A DNA stretch of 64,000 bases. It comes from Athripsodes cinereus (taxonomy: Eukaryota > Arthropoda > Insecta > Trichoptera > Leptoceridae). Position 1 is the first letter of the stretch, and each line of letters starts with the position of its first letter. The notes beneath the pieces were generated by a model. That model saw only the letters and a program-made list of their open reading frames with translations, searched no databases and was not told where the DNA came from. Position numbers and translations under genes: made by a program. The DNA is taken from contig OX388312.1 in NCBI GenBank assembly GCA_947579605.1, positions 25,939,313-26,003,312 on the forward strand. The letters are read 5' to 3'. This document shows positions 10,501 to 21,526 of the stretch, in pieces.

Positions 10501-10839
10501 GAATAAATAAATAAAATGTCTGAACTGAAGATGTCAAATGTTTTGAAACGTGATATTTAACGAATATCTTCTTTAAACGGGACACTCCAAAACTTACAAT
10601 ATAGAGTGGGAGGCCTTTTCTTTACCAGATACTTCACGGTATGATCAATGTTCAGTAAAGAATAAATAAATAAAATGTCTGAACTGAAGATGTCAAATGT
10701 TTTGAAACGTGATATTTAACGAATATCTTCTTTAAACGGGACACTCCAAAACTTACAATATAGAGTGGGAGGCCTTTTCTTTACCAGATACTTCACGGTA
10801 TGATCAATGTTCAGTAAAGAATAAATAAATAAAATGCTG
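10359..10839. repeat. Three-copy 159-163 bp tandem array derived from SINE-C
   Basis: Units run 10359-10521, 10522-10680 and 10681-10839. Each contains the SINE-C head on the minus strand followed by AT-rich GAATAAATAAATAAAATG. Units 2 and 3 look identical; unit 1 differs by a 4-base insertion and a few substitutions. Confidence 0.85.
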
Positions 10840-11026
10840 AAGTCTAATAATATAGCATGTCACTGTAGTTTATTGCTTCTAGGTATAATTATAAAGTATT
10901 GGTATATTTATACCTACATATAAATATCTAAGTATAACAGTGCTTTATAACCGACCGTGTTTTCCGTTTGTTTTTGCTAAGGCGATAAAATTTCTACTAG
11001 TCCCTACACATGTATTACGTACATAC

Positions 11027-11086
11027 GTTGCTGCTTAACAACTACGTAGCACTTACGTACGTGCAACGTTGTTGTTAAACAGCAAC
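11027..11086. repeat. Imperfect inverted repeat
   Basis: GTTGCTGCTTAACAAC pairs with GTTGTTAAACAGCAAC (one mismatch) around a centre rich in ACGTACGT-type words. Confidence 0.6.
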
Positions 11087-11654
11087 GGAAGGGAGATATA
11101 TTATGATGCAAAACAATTTGTTTTATTACATGAAACTAAAGTTAAACATATTATCAGTTAATATAAGGATAATAATTAAAACATGTACGTACAATATTGT
11201 ATCTTAATGAATAATGATAATTACAATTAATATTTTTTTTAAATTGATTTGGATTGTCCCGATTGAAAAATTGTTTATAAAAAGTTAATTTAGCTTCCGT
11301 TATAATCATTTTATTTTGTGAAGTAGACGTCTCAAAAATCAATCTAATAAAATATAGCTTTTTCTTTACCTAAAAACATGTTTTTTTAAGAATAATAGTG
11401 TGACATGGAGTTTACTACCTTACTAAACTTGTCTGCTCTGAGACAGAACCTAAATATAATATATTAATTCGTTCATCTTAATTATTTACTAGCATATAAT
11501 ACGAACCTACTATTATAATGAATGGAAAGAGTGATGCATAGTTTATTGATTGAATTGAAGTTATTTTTATAAAACTACATAATCATTATAAATAATTTGT
11601 TTTTTATGGAATATGGTTCTATTTAATGCAACATTTATTTTGAGTGAAATTGAG
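11087..11654. other. Unassigned AT-rich DNA
   Basis: Nothing recognised beyond a 62-codon minus frame (11154-11342) without motifs. Confidence 0.6.
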
Positions 11655-12012
11655 ATTACTAGATGGTCGGAGTGTGTCATAGTATTAGACCATTATAGGA
11701 AACAGTAGGTTTATGGAAAGAAGTAGGAATTACTAGTTTCGTGAAGCAATATTTGGTAGCCACGTGGAATTGGTACCTTTATGTATAGGGAGATTAAAAT
11801 TGCGGTGGTTTGGTCATGAAGATGCTCTGCATATAAGAAAAGAGACCACCCCTGAGATTTGTATAAACTGTGGAAGAGGATAAATGATTGGCGGACTGCC
11901 TCAAAATAAACAGATAAGCGGCATGAACAGATAACAAACGTACCCAGTAGTCTTGGAGGAACTAATGGAGAAGGACCTCTGAAAAAAAGTAGCTAGGCAA
12001 AAACATCTCTGA
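11655..12012 (+). pseudogene. Decayed non-LTR retrotransposon C-terminus
   Basis: The frame around 11790 gives RLKLRWFGHEDAL, a form of the LRWFGHV motif common to RTE-like C-termini. The rest is too broken to read, and the family is not the same as RTE-1 by nucleotide comparison. Confidence 0.4.
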
Positions 12013-12481
12013 CTCAAATTGATCAAGAAGGAAAAAAAGTACTATTATGCATTTCTATCAACTAAAAGAATTCATCTACACATCCATATAATATTGTATT
12101 AAAACATTATTGTAAATTGTATAATGGATACCTACGTAGATTTGTACAGGGACATTGTGTTGGTAGGTATAATAAAAGAGCACACATACACATATGTATG
12201 AATACATGCATATATATGTATAGGTAGGTGATACAGTTATATACAATATAATTTAATACATATTACGTTGTAGTATAGAACTACAAAACAGTGAACACAG
12301 ATGTGAAATAATGTGGCGCAATGCGTATCCAATACTTTTTCTAACCTCCATTTTCACACTGTCATTACTAGATACATACATATATATGTATTAAAGCTTT
12401 ACAAGTATAGTGTAGGTACAACAACTACTAAAATAATACATTTTTATTGCAATAAGGTTTATATTATGATTTTTGAAAGGA
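12013..12481. other. Unassigned AT-rich DNA
   Basis: Short ATGTATGTATA words, no gene. The open frame that enters the RTE-1 copy from 12313 has no recognisable content before 12494. Confidence 0.6.
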
Positions 12482-12982
12482 TATACCAAAAAATGTATGC
12501 AAGTGAGACGTGGACATGGTTAAAGAAGGATGAAAGTGGCATAAATGCAGTGGAAATGAGATCGTTGAGAAGGATGTGTGGTAAAAGTCTGAGAGATCAT
12601 GTGCGTAACATTGATATACGAAAGGAATGTGGAATGAAAGTTGGTGTAATAACAAGGATGAATGTAAATAAGTTAAGATGGTTTGGGCACGTGGAAAGAA
12701 TGAATGAGGACAGAATGACTAAGAAGATATATTTGTCTGAGAGGAATGGTGCTCGGAGACGTGGACGTCCGAGGATTAAATGGCAAGATCATTTAAATCA
12801 AATCCTACAGGACGGTCACGTGTTGAGCACATTGAACAGGAGAGCATGCATGAGGAATTGTATGACAGTGACGGAAGCGAAAGATGTATGCAAAGATAGA
12901 AGGAAGTGGCGCTCGATCCTTTCTGCCTACCCCGCGAGGGAAGCGGCGTGATGGTATGTATGTATGTATGTATACCAAAAAA
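12482..12982 (+). mobile_element. RTE-1 copy, 5'-truncated, with 12-bp target duplication
   Basis: Element 12494-12970 is flanked by TATACCAAAAAA at 12482-12493 and 12971-12982. It carries an open frame for about the last 150 residues of an RTE-clade reverse transcriptase up to TGA at 12949-12951: ETWTW near the start, LRRMCGK, LRWFGHVERM in the middle, GRPRIKWQDHL, and DRRKWRSILSAY at the end. The catalytic palm and endonuclease are missing through truncation. The 3' end is GCGTGATGGTATG followed by TATG repeats, as is typical for RTE elements. The intact frame and duplication mark a young insertion. The ORF reaches back to 12313, but that part is host DNA. Confidence 0.8.
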
Positions 12983-12984
12983 AA

Positions 12985-13135
12985 ACACAAAGTTTGCGCA
13001 AAACGACTACTCCTACCTAGGAGTGAAGTGGTATAATGCTTTGCCGGTGGATTGCAAGGATCTAGCAAATATTGGTATAGCTTAAATAAGCTTTAAAAAA
13101 GTTACTGAAGTAGATTTTTCTTTTCTTTGGGTATA
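12985..13135 (+). pseudogene. Non-LTR reverse transcriptase end fragment
   Basis: The frame gives GVKWYNALPVDCKDLANIG, resembling the final WNxLP block of jockey/CR1-like reverse transcriptases, with a stop soon after. It adjoins the RTE-1 insertion. Confidence 0.45.
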
Positions 13136-13210
13136 GATTATTGATTGAAAATATTATACTTTATTGTTATTTAATTTATATTAATATATTTATTTTTAAC
13201 AATGTGTGTG

Positions 13211-14451
13211 TGGCAGTTTTATATATTTTCCTCAGTCGGTAGAGCTTGAATTGGAAATCCAATGAGACCCCATTCATTACATACTAATCTCAAAGGCGTG
13301 GGTTATTTCCACCTCTAATTTGATAATTACCATTACTGAATATGATTCTAAAATTATTTGTGATATTTTTACTGTCAAGTCAATGCTATGCGGTCTCATT
13401 GAATACTCCACATTCATCATGGGAGTATTGATTTAATTCAAAGAAGGTTTCAAATAAAAATCTTTAATCCACTTCCACTATACACTGATAGTAGACAGCT
13501 GGTTTTCACAACTTTGTTAACAAACTTCTTAACTAAATTATTACATGATTATCAATTTTTATATACATCCTTCGTCACAATTATAACTAATTACACTCTG
13601 ACTTGACCTTCATGTATAACCATGTATATACATGCTGAACCTTACATACTAATAGTGAAATGAAAATGTGACCTGTTGATTTCCTGGTGATTTTAATTAA
13701 TTATGAAATTCGGTTGGCTGTATAGACGATCTGCAAAATTAGACATCACACTGTTCCCGCCTGTGTGGTTAGCCTCCATTAATCTTGTAGATTAATCTTT
13801 CCAGATTCATCTGCTTATGATGATATCATTCTATTTTAGCCTGGGCACGTGGTATCACTCGCATCAATGAATGTTAAAACCTCCCGAACTCTAATCCCCC
13901 TGGGTATTTACCGCTTCTGTATTAAACACAGAAGACACAATCAATTTCTGATATAAAATAATATAATAATCCATTAAACGGCATTCCACTAAATAATACC
14001 AAATGTTACATACCTTCATGTTTAGCGGTATAATATTTAGATCCTCGCTCGTCGCAATCAATTTTGTTCACAATATTAATTTACATTCCTTCTAAAAGTG
14101 CTCGCAGTTATGCGACACGACTTGGTAATAATTTAAAATGTAACACTCCACATGAGAGATTAAAATTTATTACATAGGTACCATGACCTACTAATGATCA
14201 CTTCTTCGCGGTCAGACGTATAAAGAGACTTCTTCCTGGGTTACTCCCAATTAAATAGCTAATTATCCGCTATCTCTCTCATTACGAGAACTACATACGT
14301 CACGCCACGTTGTTTTTAGACCCGAATGAAGTTCGTCACACATACCGCGCTATTTCCGCAATCACATCCAAAGACAAAAATTAAATATTTTTCAGAAACG
14401 CTCTTCTTCTTTTTCTTTATTATATTTAACCCTGATAATAATTCTGTTACA
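13211..14451 (-). repeat. LTR (3' LTR of the element)
   Basis: 1241 bp, matched at constant offset 6225 to the other LTR; I found no difference on reading both. Ends TGGCAG...TTACA on the plus strand. A TATATAAA word occurs on the minus strand near 13556-13564, but I cannot define U3, R and U5. Confidence 0.92.
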
Positions 14452-14469
14452 AACTTCCCCTCTTCCCGC
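14452..14469 (-). other. Polypurine tract
   Basis: Read on the minus strand this is GCGGGAAGAGGGGAAGTT, directly abutting the LTR start TGTAACAG. This is the position and composition expected for priming of plus-strand DNA synthesis, and it fixes the orientation of the element. Confidence 0.85.
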
Positions 14470-16504
14470 AATAAAAAATTAATGTTAACCATTGATTTTT
14501 TTTTTTAAGGAACTTCAACAGGTCACGCAAAACTAGTCAATGAAACTAACGATAGTATAAAACTTGAGGAAAAATCTAAAAATACACTGAGCCGGGCTTT
14601 TCAGAATGAAAAACTAGCTTGGGCGCCATCCGAAAATTCGTTTTTCTTTATTTGACAACTGCAAATGGTTGAAAACGATCCTTAAGGAAAACTAAAAAGA
14701 ACCAAATTTTTTTTTAAATAATCAAGAAATTTAATTACTAAAGTCAGTGTACTTTCTGAGCTTCCCTCATCTAAACTATTTACATATATATTTTACTTAT
14801 CCTACTCAACGATTCACGTCGACTTTAAGTTGATTTTTAACTCCTAATTTCATAACATGTAGTATCTAGTTTACAATATTTCAATGTATACATAACTTTA
14901 TATAAAAATTCATTAAAGGTGAGTACATTCCACCAAATTATATCTTACTTAGATTTAGTCAATTCCATGTTTACATTGCATTCTTAATCTTAGCCTATAT
15001 ACTATGTTCTGTTACTATGCATAAATAATGCAAAAAAATAAAATATATATACATATATGATTCAAAATTGTATTAGGCACCCTTAAAAGTTTTACCTAAT
15101 ACCTGCATTGCATATGCTACACCTATTATATCTGTAAAGAGATTCCCATTTATAATTCATTTACATGACACAATTGCTTTAACTTTCTAACTTAATGACA
15201 AAATATCCTTACAACTAACCTTATAACCTGAATTATATCATCACAACAATATATGCATATTTAATCCACTTACATAGTACATAAACCTTGTTTATTTCTT
15301 AATACCTAAACATCGACTTATGTTTTCATATAACATAATTCTGAAACATACATACATTACATAATATATCTATTCAATACACAATAATACAATTTAGAAA
15401 TGTTCCAACACATCTCTTCACCTCGATACTCAGTATGCAAAGTATCAATCACATCACAATCACAATATTGACCTTGATCAAGATGACTAAACCATATGAA
15501 TGTCCCTTTCCTTCAGAATTACCTTCCGATTCATTAACTGCTTTGTCACTCATCTACGGAGTTAACTTTGAATTATTTCATCGCATCCTAATGAATTTAC
15601 CACATATTTTTACATCACCCCAATACCTATCACGTATTAAGAGTTTCCATATTCTACCTGTATATTCTCGACGTTATACAGTACTCATGTCTGAGGTTAT
15701 AAATTTCCTGCAAACCAACTTGTCACCCTTTATGATTTGACGCTGTGTGATATCATATATACGCAAGCCTTTTTTCGACAATTTCTACTGTCCACATATA
15801 AATTTTCGTTTTGTATCTTATTTCTCTCGGGAAATAATTGAATATTATCTATATTCGTCAACGCACGAATTAAGTCAAATAAACACTCTCTTAAGAGATA
15901 TCTCAAATAATACTATAAGAAGTATATTCCATGACTGTCATTCTACTGTCTAGTACGATTTTATATTAACCAAATGCACCTACTAACTATCAATTTTTCG
16001 ATCTCTTCTCGTATACTATCCCTACCAATCTTTCATGCCAATTTTCATTCATACTTTCCCTCACAAGAGTGCACCAATATACCTAACAAACCATCTTTCA
16101 TTCATCATTCTTGTGTAACCTGAGAAAGAACTAGTGACGTCATATTTATGCATTCGACACTTATCCATTTTACTTTTTAACCCGTAAACCTCGTCTATTT
16201 TTATAAGTATAACTTTACTTACGATGTTTCTTAATCTCACATTAAATTTCTCAAATCTCTGACGTAGATAAGAACTTTTATCTCTTTATTTTTGGCTGTC
16301 AATTTCCCTTTTTTTTTATATATATACTATGTACATTGTTAATTACACACTTCTACCGTTATAGAGCTTATTCGGCCTCTAATAGGAATGACATCCCTGT
16401 GTAAGGTAACATGTCCATGTGTAACATACCTTAACCTAATATATATACAATTATATACATTCCTTACATACCTAACTTAACTAACCTAATTTTTTTTTGT
16501 ATTT
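14470..16504 (-). other. Internal region between gag and 3' LTR, no pol
   Basis: About 2 kb with no minus-strand frame of note. The plus strand is G-poor, which lowers stop-codon frequency there and gives a frame at 15345-15953 interrupted by one TGA at 15738. Its product (YECPFPSELP, then a Phe/Tyr/Ile-rich stretch) is not recognised, and I treat it as probably a composition effect. Confidence 0.6.
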
Positions 16505-17602
16505 TTATTGTTGACCACCCCTGCTAGTTTGATTAAATGATCTACCAGGTAAATTATTAGATGTCCCTTTTGATTCCATTTCCCTTAATTGACGCTTTCG
16601 TTTGTAACAATCTATTTTCACATGTCCTGGCCTATCACAGAAGTAACAACGCAATTCCTTCTTATTTGTTGATAGACTATTATGGTTGATATTACCCCTC
16701 ATATTTGATTGATGAATTGACCTGTTTCTAAACTGGGTTTCTTTTGAAATAATATTGCTCTGATCTGCCCTTTCATTACTTAATATCTGACATGCTTTGC
16801 TACAACATCCTTTCACTGATATGTTTTCGGACCTTACTTCTTGACGTTCTGATTCTCTTTCGTACTTATTTAATTCATAAACCTTTGATTTTGTGACAGA
16901 TTTCTTTTGGTCAATTACCAAAGAAAGTGACTCAAATTTCCTACACAATGTCATCAACTCTTCTAAGTCGTCCAGTGATGCCGAAACTACAATACCCGCG
17001 TATTCAGGAGTAAGACCGTGGATAGCTATCTCAAGTAGTTCTTTATCGTCTAATGGCTGACTTAATAATTTGTTTTTATTTATAAGGTTCAAGATAAATT
17101 CGGAAGCGTTTTCTGCGTTTCCCTGTTTCGCGGTCATGACGTCAATACGCAGTGAACGCTGTGTGTTCAAACCTTCAAACTGATTGATAAATTTCGATTC
17201 GAATTCCTCCCAGCTATCCCCTAAATTGGTAGCTCTCAGCCATGTTAATGCTGAACCTGTCAGTAACACTGGTAGGTATCTTAGTAATGCCCCCCACTGT
17301 ATGCCATAAACCTCAGATAATTCCTTCAGTCTTAATAAGAAACCTCGTGGACTACTAGTACCATCGTACTCGATGCCTAATTTTCTGGGATTAAAAAACT
17401 TTGAAACCGGATCTGGGTTTTGTTTCAAAAGCATTCTACTACTATTTGTCTTTTTAATTGTTTTCTTTGAAGTATTTAACCTCCTAACATGGGCTTTGAC
17501 ACTCACAACAGAAGTACCACCTGCCTTGTTGGTTACCTCATTGTCTAAATCTGATTCCTGATGTTCATCCATACCTACTATATCTTTATCAGCAGTTGAC
17601 AT
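16505..17602 (-). CDS. gag: Gag polyprotein of the LTR element
   Basis: Structural protein that would form the particle packaging the element's RNA. 365 residues, intact, ATG at 17602 and TAA at 16507-16505. Residues 1-60 are polar and basic. Residues about 65-240 form a retrotransposon-gag/capsid-like domain, with LLRYLPVLLTGSALTWL at 107-122 and SWEEFESKFINQFE at 130-143, both hallmarks of the Ty3/Gypsy Retrotrans_gag family. A CCHC zinc knuckle (CYFCDRPGHVKIDC, 319-332, spacing C-x2-C-x4-H-x4-C) is followed by a basic Lys/Arg tail. No frameshift site or pol follows. The absence of decay, next to identical LTRs, suggests that Gag function has been retained. It could act for the element itself or in trans. 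Confidence 0.9.
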   Translation of the reverse strand: MSTADKDIVGMDEHQESDLDNEVTNKAGGTSVVSVKAHVRRLNTSKKTIKKTNSSRMLLKQNPDPVSKFFNPRKLGIEYDGTSSPRGFLLRLKELSEVYGIQWGALLRYLPVLLTGSALTWLRATNLGDSWEEFESKFINQFEGLNTQRSLRIDVMTAKQGNAENASEFILNLINKNKLLSQPLDDKELLEIAIHGLTPEYAGIVVSASLDDLEELMTLCRKFESLSLVIDQKKSVTKSKVYELNKYERESERQEVRSENISVKGCCSKACQILSNERADQSNIISKETQFRNRSIHQSNMRGNINHNSLSTNKKELRCYFCDRPGHVKIDCYKRKRQLREMESKGTSNNLPGRSFNQTSRGGQQ

Positions 17603-19412
17603 TTTGAACTAAAGTTTTATATCATTTACTATTGAAAAATACCGTTTACTGAAGTTTCACCTCACTAAAAATCATATGTCTCCCAAGTTACATAAATGTA
17701 TGTATAATATTAAATATATTTCGAACTAATTAAACTTGCAATTAATTAATCATACAATTGTAAATAATTTAATTATGATGCGTGTATGGAGAATATAATA
17801 TGAAGCCAAACAAAAATAAACCATTTAAAATAAGCAAGTGTATGAAGATTGTAAAAATTTATGAATACCTAAATAAATTATTATTATTTAAAAAAATTAT
17901 ATTTTTGTACAGAATCCTTTCAATGTTGAAATGTTCCATTTGGTCCCACTGACCGTACATATTATCGTCATCGATAAACAAACAACTAATATTAATATGT
18001 TTATACACTATTTTAACATTTGCACTCCGTCGCAAACAATCAATTCTATATTACACTATTATATTCCAACACACAACATAAGTACCTATGCACTATCAAT
18101 ACAAACTTCATCGACCATCGCATGATGTGCGATATCTACTGCGTTAGAGAGAGACGAAACGATACTTCCCAATATCGCATCAACTGGTTTGCGTCTACGC
18201 TAAATTTCAATGATGATAACAGACACCTGCTATACGTTCCATGTACCTACTCACTATTATTTAAACCTAACGAAAATAAGGCGAAGGACATTCATAGTTC
18301 GGTATAATCTTGCCAAATCAGACACAGTCAATATTTATTTGAACATTAAAATCACTTACCGAAATGATGTGAATGTACCTGACATGACACTGGCCGCAAG
18401 CTGTATCGATATGGTGAGATGTGTGAATTTCCAATGCTTTCCAAAATCCAAAATTGAACTCATATGAAAATGTCTTCATCCATTCAAGCTAGAACATACG
18501 TTTGCAATCTAATAAGTTTCCATTAACAAATACATCTTTATTCAAATTCAAAATTTCAATGTTTCGGTTCATTCACTTGCAAACAAATGAATAGTTGAGC
18601 AATACAAAATTACATAATTCTAAAATTCAATTTTTTTTTGAAATAATTTTACCTATACTGGACTTGTAAAAATTGACTTTGTTACTTTACAAATAAACCT
18701 AGCAAAATCCAATTGAAATAAAATTTCAATAAAGTTGAACCAAAACTTTAATAAAACATAATTAAAACTTGACTAAAATCTTTACTGAATTGGATGTTTA
18801 TTATAAAATTTACCCTTTTGACAATCCTAAGTTGCAAAATTTATTTATTCATTTACCAAAATTACGATAATACAAATTCAACAAACATTGCATGTGGCAA
18901 TTAGTAGAAAAATTTATTGTGGTCAGACCCTTTTTATAACAAAAATTTTAACATGTGCTCCAATAATTTTACAATTTACCTACAATTTACAAAGTATCAT
19001 GTTGCAAAAATTATGCAGATTTTTGTCACATTTACAAATTTTATAAAATTAATTTTACCTACCAACGACAAAAATATCATATGTTTTTGTCACATAATTT
19101 AGCAAAAAAAATTTTTGAACATTAATTTACATGCATTTAAAATGTACTTTGATTATGCAAATTTTTCACATGGTTTTTACTTTAAAATTTTAATTTAAAC
19201 ATGCTATTCCAAAATGTTATTCTATATCTCTTGTTACATATTCTAAAATGCTATTCTAATATACAATATTATTCTAAAATGTTAATCTAACATGCTAATC
19301 TAAATGTTAATCTAAATTGCTCTTTATACGTCTAAGTTAAAGGAATAATCTAATGTTATATATTTTTTTATATAGAGGTGGAAATCAGTATGGAATGCCA
19401 ATAATATAGGGT
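17603..19412 (-). other. Long AT-rich leader of the LTR element
   Basis: About 1.8 kb between PBS and gag start, unusually long. It includes a run of short related words (TGTTAATCTAA, ATGCTATTC) near 19190-19330. Three overlapping plus-strand frames (17931-18467) have no motif. Confidence 0.6.
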
Positions 19413-19429
19413 CCATACGTTGGGCGCAA
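19413..19429 (-). other. Primer-binding-site-like sequence
   Basis: Minus-strand TTGCGCCCAACGTATGG lies 6 bases inside the 5' LTR. It resembles TGGCGCCCAACGTGGGG, the site complementary to the 3' end of a lysine tRNA, with a few mismatches. Position and likeness make it the probable start point of minus-strand cDNA synthesis. Confidence 0.6.
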
Positions 19430-19435
19430 ATTCTG

Positions 19436-20676
19436 TGGCAGTTTTATATATTTTCCTCAGTCGGTAGAGCTTGAATTGGAAATCCAATGAGACCCCATTC
19501 ATTACATACTAATCTCAAAGGCGTGGGTTATTTCCACCTCTAATTTGATAATTACCATTACTGAATATGATTCTAAAATTATTTGTGATATTTTTACTGT
19601 CAAGTCAATGCTATGCGGTCTCATTGAATACTCCACATTCATCATGGGAGTATTGATTTAATTCAAAGAAGGTTTCAAATAAAAATCTTTAATCCACTTC
19701 CACTATACACTGATAGTAGACAGCTGGTTTTCACAACTTTGTTAACAAACTTCTTAACTAAATTATTACATGATTATCAATTTTTATATACATCCTTCGT
19801 CACAATTATAACTAATTACACTCTGACTTGACCTTCATGTATAACCATGTATATACATGCTGAACCTTACATACTAATAGTGAAATGAAAATGTGACCTG
19901 TTGATTTCCTGGTGATTTTAATTAATTATGAAATTCGGTTGGCTGTATAGACGATCTGCAAAATTAGACATCACACTGTTCCCGCCTGTGTGGTTAGCCT
20001 CCATTAATCTTGTAGATTAATCTTTCCAGATTCATCTGCTTATGATGATATCATTCTATTTTAGCCTGGGCACGTGGTATCACTCGCATCAATGAATGTT
20101 AAAACCTCCCGAACTCTAATCCCCCTGGGTATTTACCGCTTCTGTATTAAACACAGAAGACACAATCAATTTCTGATATAAAATAATATAATAATCCATT
20201 AAACGGCATTCCACTAAATAATACCAAATGTTACATACCTTCATGTTTAGCGGTATAATATTTAGATCCTCGCTCGTCGCAATCAATTTTGTTCACAATA
20301 TTAATTTACATTCCTTCTAAAAGTGCTCGCAGTTATGCGACACGACTTGGTAATAATTTAAAATGTAACACTCCACATGAGAGATTAAAATTTATTACAT
20401 AGGTACCATGACCTACTAATGATCACTTCTTCGCGGTCAGACGTATAAAGAGACTTCTTCCTGGGTTACTCCCAATTAAATAGCTAATTATCCGCTATCT
20501 CTCTCATTACGAGAACTACATACGTCACGCCACGTTGTTTTTAGACCCGAATGAAGTTCGTCACACATACCGCGCTATTTCCGCAATCACATCCAAAGAC
20601 AAAAATTAAATATTTTTCAGAAACGCTCTTCTTCTTTTTCTTTATTATATTTAACCCTGATAATAATTCTGTTACA
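19436..20676 (-). repeat. LTR (5' LTR of the element)
   Basis: 1241 bp partner of 13211-14451, aligned without gaps. In the minus orientation this is the promoter-bearing copy. Confidence 0.92.
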
Positions 20677-20762
20677 TGTGTTTTTTCTTTTCAAGTTTAT
20701 GGAAAGTTTCTAGATTTATTCTGGTAATGTTTTGATAGTGTTTTCTTTTTGCATTGTTTTGT

Positions 20763-21070
20763 AATATTGTAACAATATTGTAACTAATCCCGTGGAGCAC
20801 CCGGTAAAGAATTGGTCTCCCACTCTTCTGCGTAAGTTTTCGAGTGTCCTGTAAAAGGCAGGTGTTCGAAAAAAATAAGACATTTTACTTCTTAAATTCA
20901 GCGATGAGGCTTGCCACCCATCCTGAATGTCTTGATTTTATATTAGCACGAAGAGGACAGTTTGCATGTTTCTTACGTGCAGCTGATCTGCTGGCTACCC
21001 CACTTGTGGGATATGCCGTGATGGTATAGTAGTAGTAGTAGTAGATATTGTAACAATGTAACTCACTTCA
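20763..21070 (+). repeat. SINE-C, best full-length copy
   Basis: Body 20789-21044: head CCGTGGAGCACCCGG, centre TTCAGCGATGAGG and CCACCCATCCTGAATGTC, distal CACGAAGAGGACAG, ending GCCGTGATGGTATAG plus TAG repeats. ATATTGTAACAAT(ATT)GTAACT occurs on both sides with a 3-base indel, consistent with a target duplication of over 15 bp and so with retroposition. The head has weak resemblance to pol III A and B boxes (TGGAGCACCCGG, then TTTTCGAGTGTCC); this is not decisive. At least 12 copies or fragments lie in this window. Confidence 0.8.
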
Positions 21071-21327
21071 AAACACGAGATTTTCTCTTTTTGAAGTTGA
21101 GTCATTGAAAAATATTGTTTTATTTATATGTAGGTATTTGTTAACTATGTAAATATGTTTTAAAAAAATTATAAATAAATAAATAAAAATAAATAAAGAT
21201 ATATGGCATCCACCTTTTTCTGTTATTTGAAAAATGTAAGTGACTTGAAAAAGTCGAGTATGTAGGTAACCGTTAGATATAATTAATTATTTTATTGTTT
21301 TTTGGTACATTTCTAAGTAAGGTATAT

Positions 21328-21526
21328 TGCCATCATCATTCACTGTGTCGGTGTTTAGGTAGTAGAATTCCATATCGAAAAAATAAAACAAGTGTTTTAT
21401 TCTACTATTGATTTATCTATTCGAATTGACAATGTCCTTATAAGAAGAAAGACGTCTCTCTCATCGAATAAATCATTAGTAGAATAAAACGCTTGTTTTA
21501 TTTTTTTGCCATCATCATCTTTCACT
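21328..21526. mobile_element. Small inverted-repeat element
   Basis: AAAACAAGTGTTTTATTCTA (21385-21404) and its near complement (21479-21498) belong to arms of about 40 bases that face each other around a roughly 60-base centre. The flanks TGCCATCATCAT(CT)TTCACT at 21328-21344 and 21507-21526 look like a duplicated target with a short indel. No coding capacity. Confidence 0.6.

Larger units (their letters stand above)
13207..20680 (-). mobile_element. Gag-only LTR retrotransposon, complete
   Basis: LTRs 13211-14451 and 19436-20676 bound an internal region of 4984 bp. Both ends are TG...CA, and TGTG flanks the element (13207-13210 and 20677-20680) as a 4-bp target duplication, which fits Ty3/Gypsy-type integration. 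Orientation is minus: PBS-like site at 19413-19429, gag 17602-16505, polypurine tract 14469-14452. No protease, reverse transcriptase, RNase H or integrase frame exists between gag and the 3' LTR (2053 bp), so this is non-autonomous and would depend on enzymes from a relative. The apparently identical LTRs suggest a very recent insertion. Confidence 0.9.

Noticed and set aside
12776..13068. Two minus-strand frames of 70-87 codons
   Set aside because: They are complements of the RTE-1 coding end and its neighbour, with no independent motif.
20844..21029. Conserved open frame in SINE-C (also at 29601)
   Set aside because: The frame is similar in two copies only because the repeat is; other copies are broken and there is no start context or family match.
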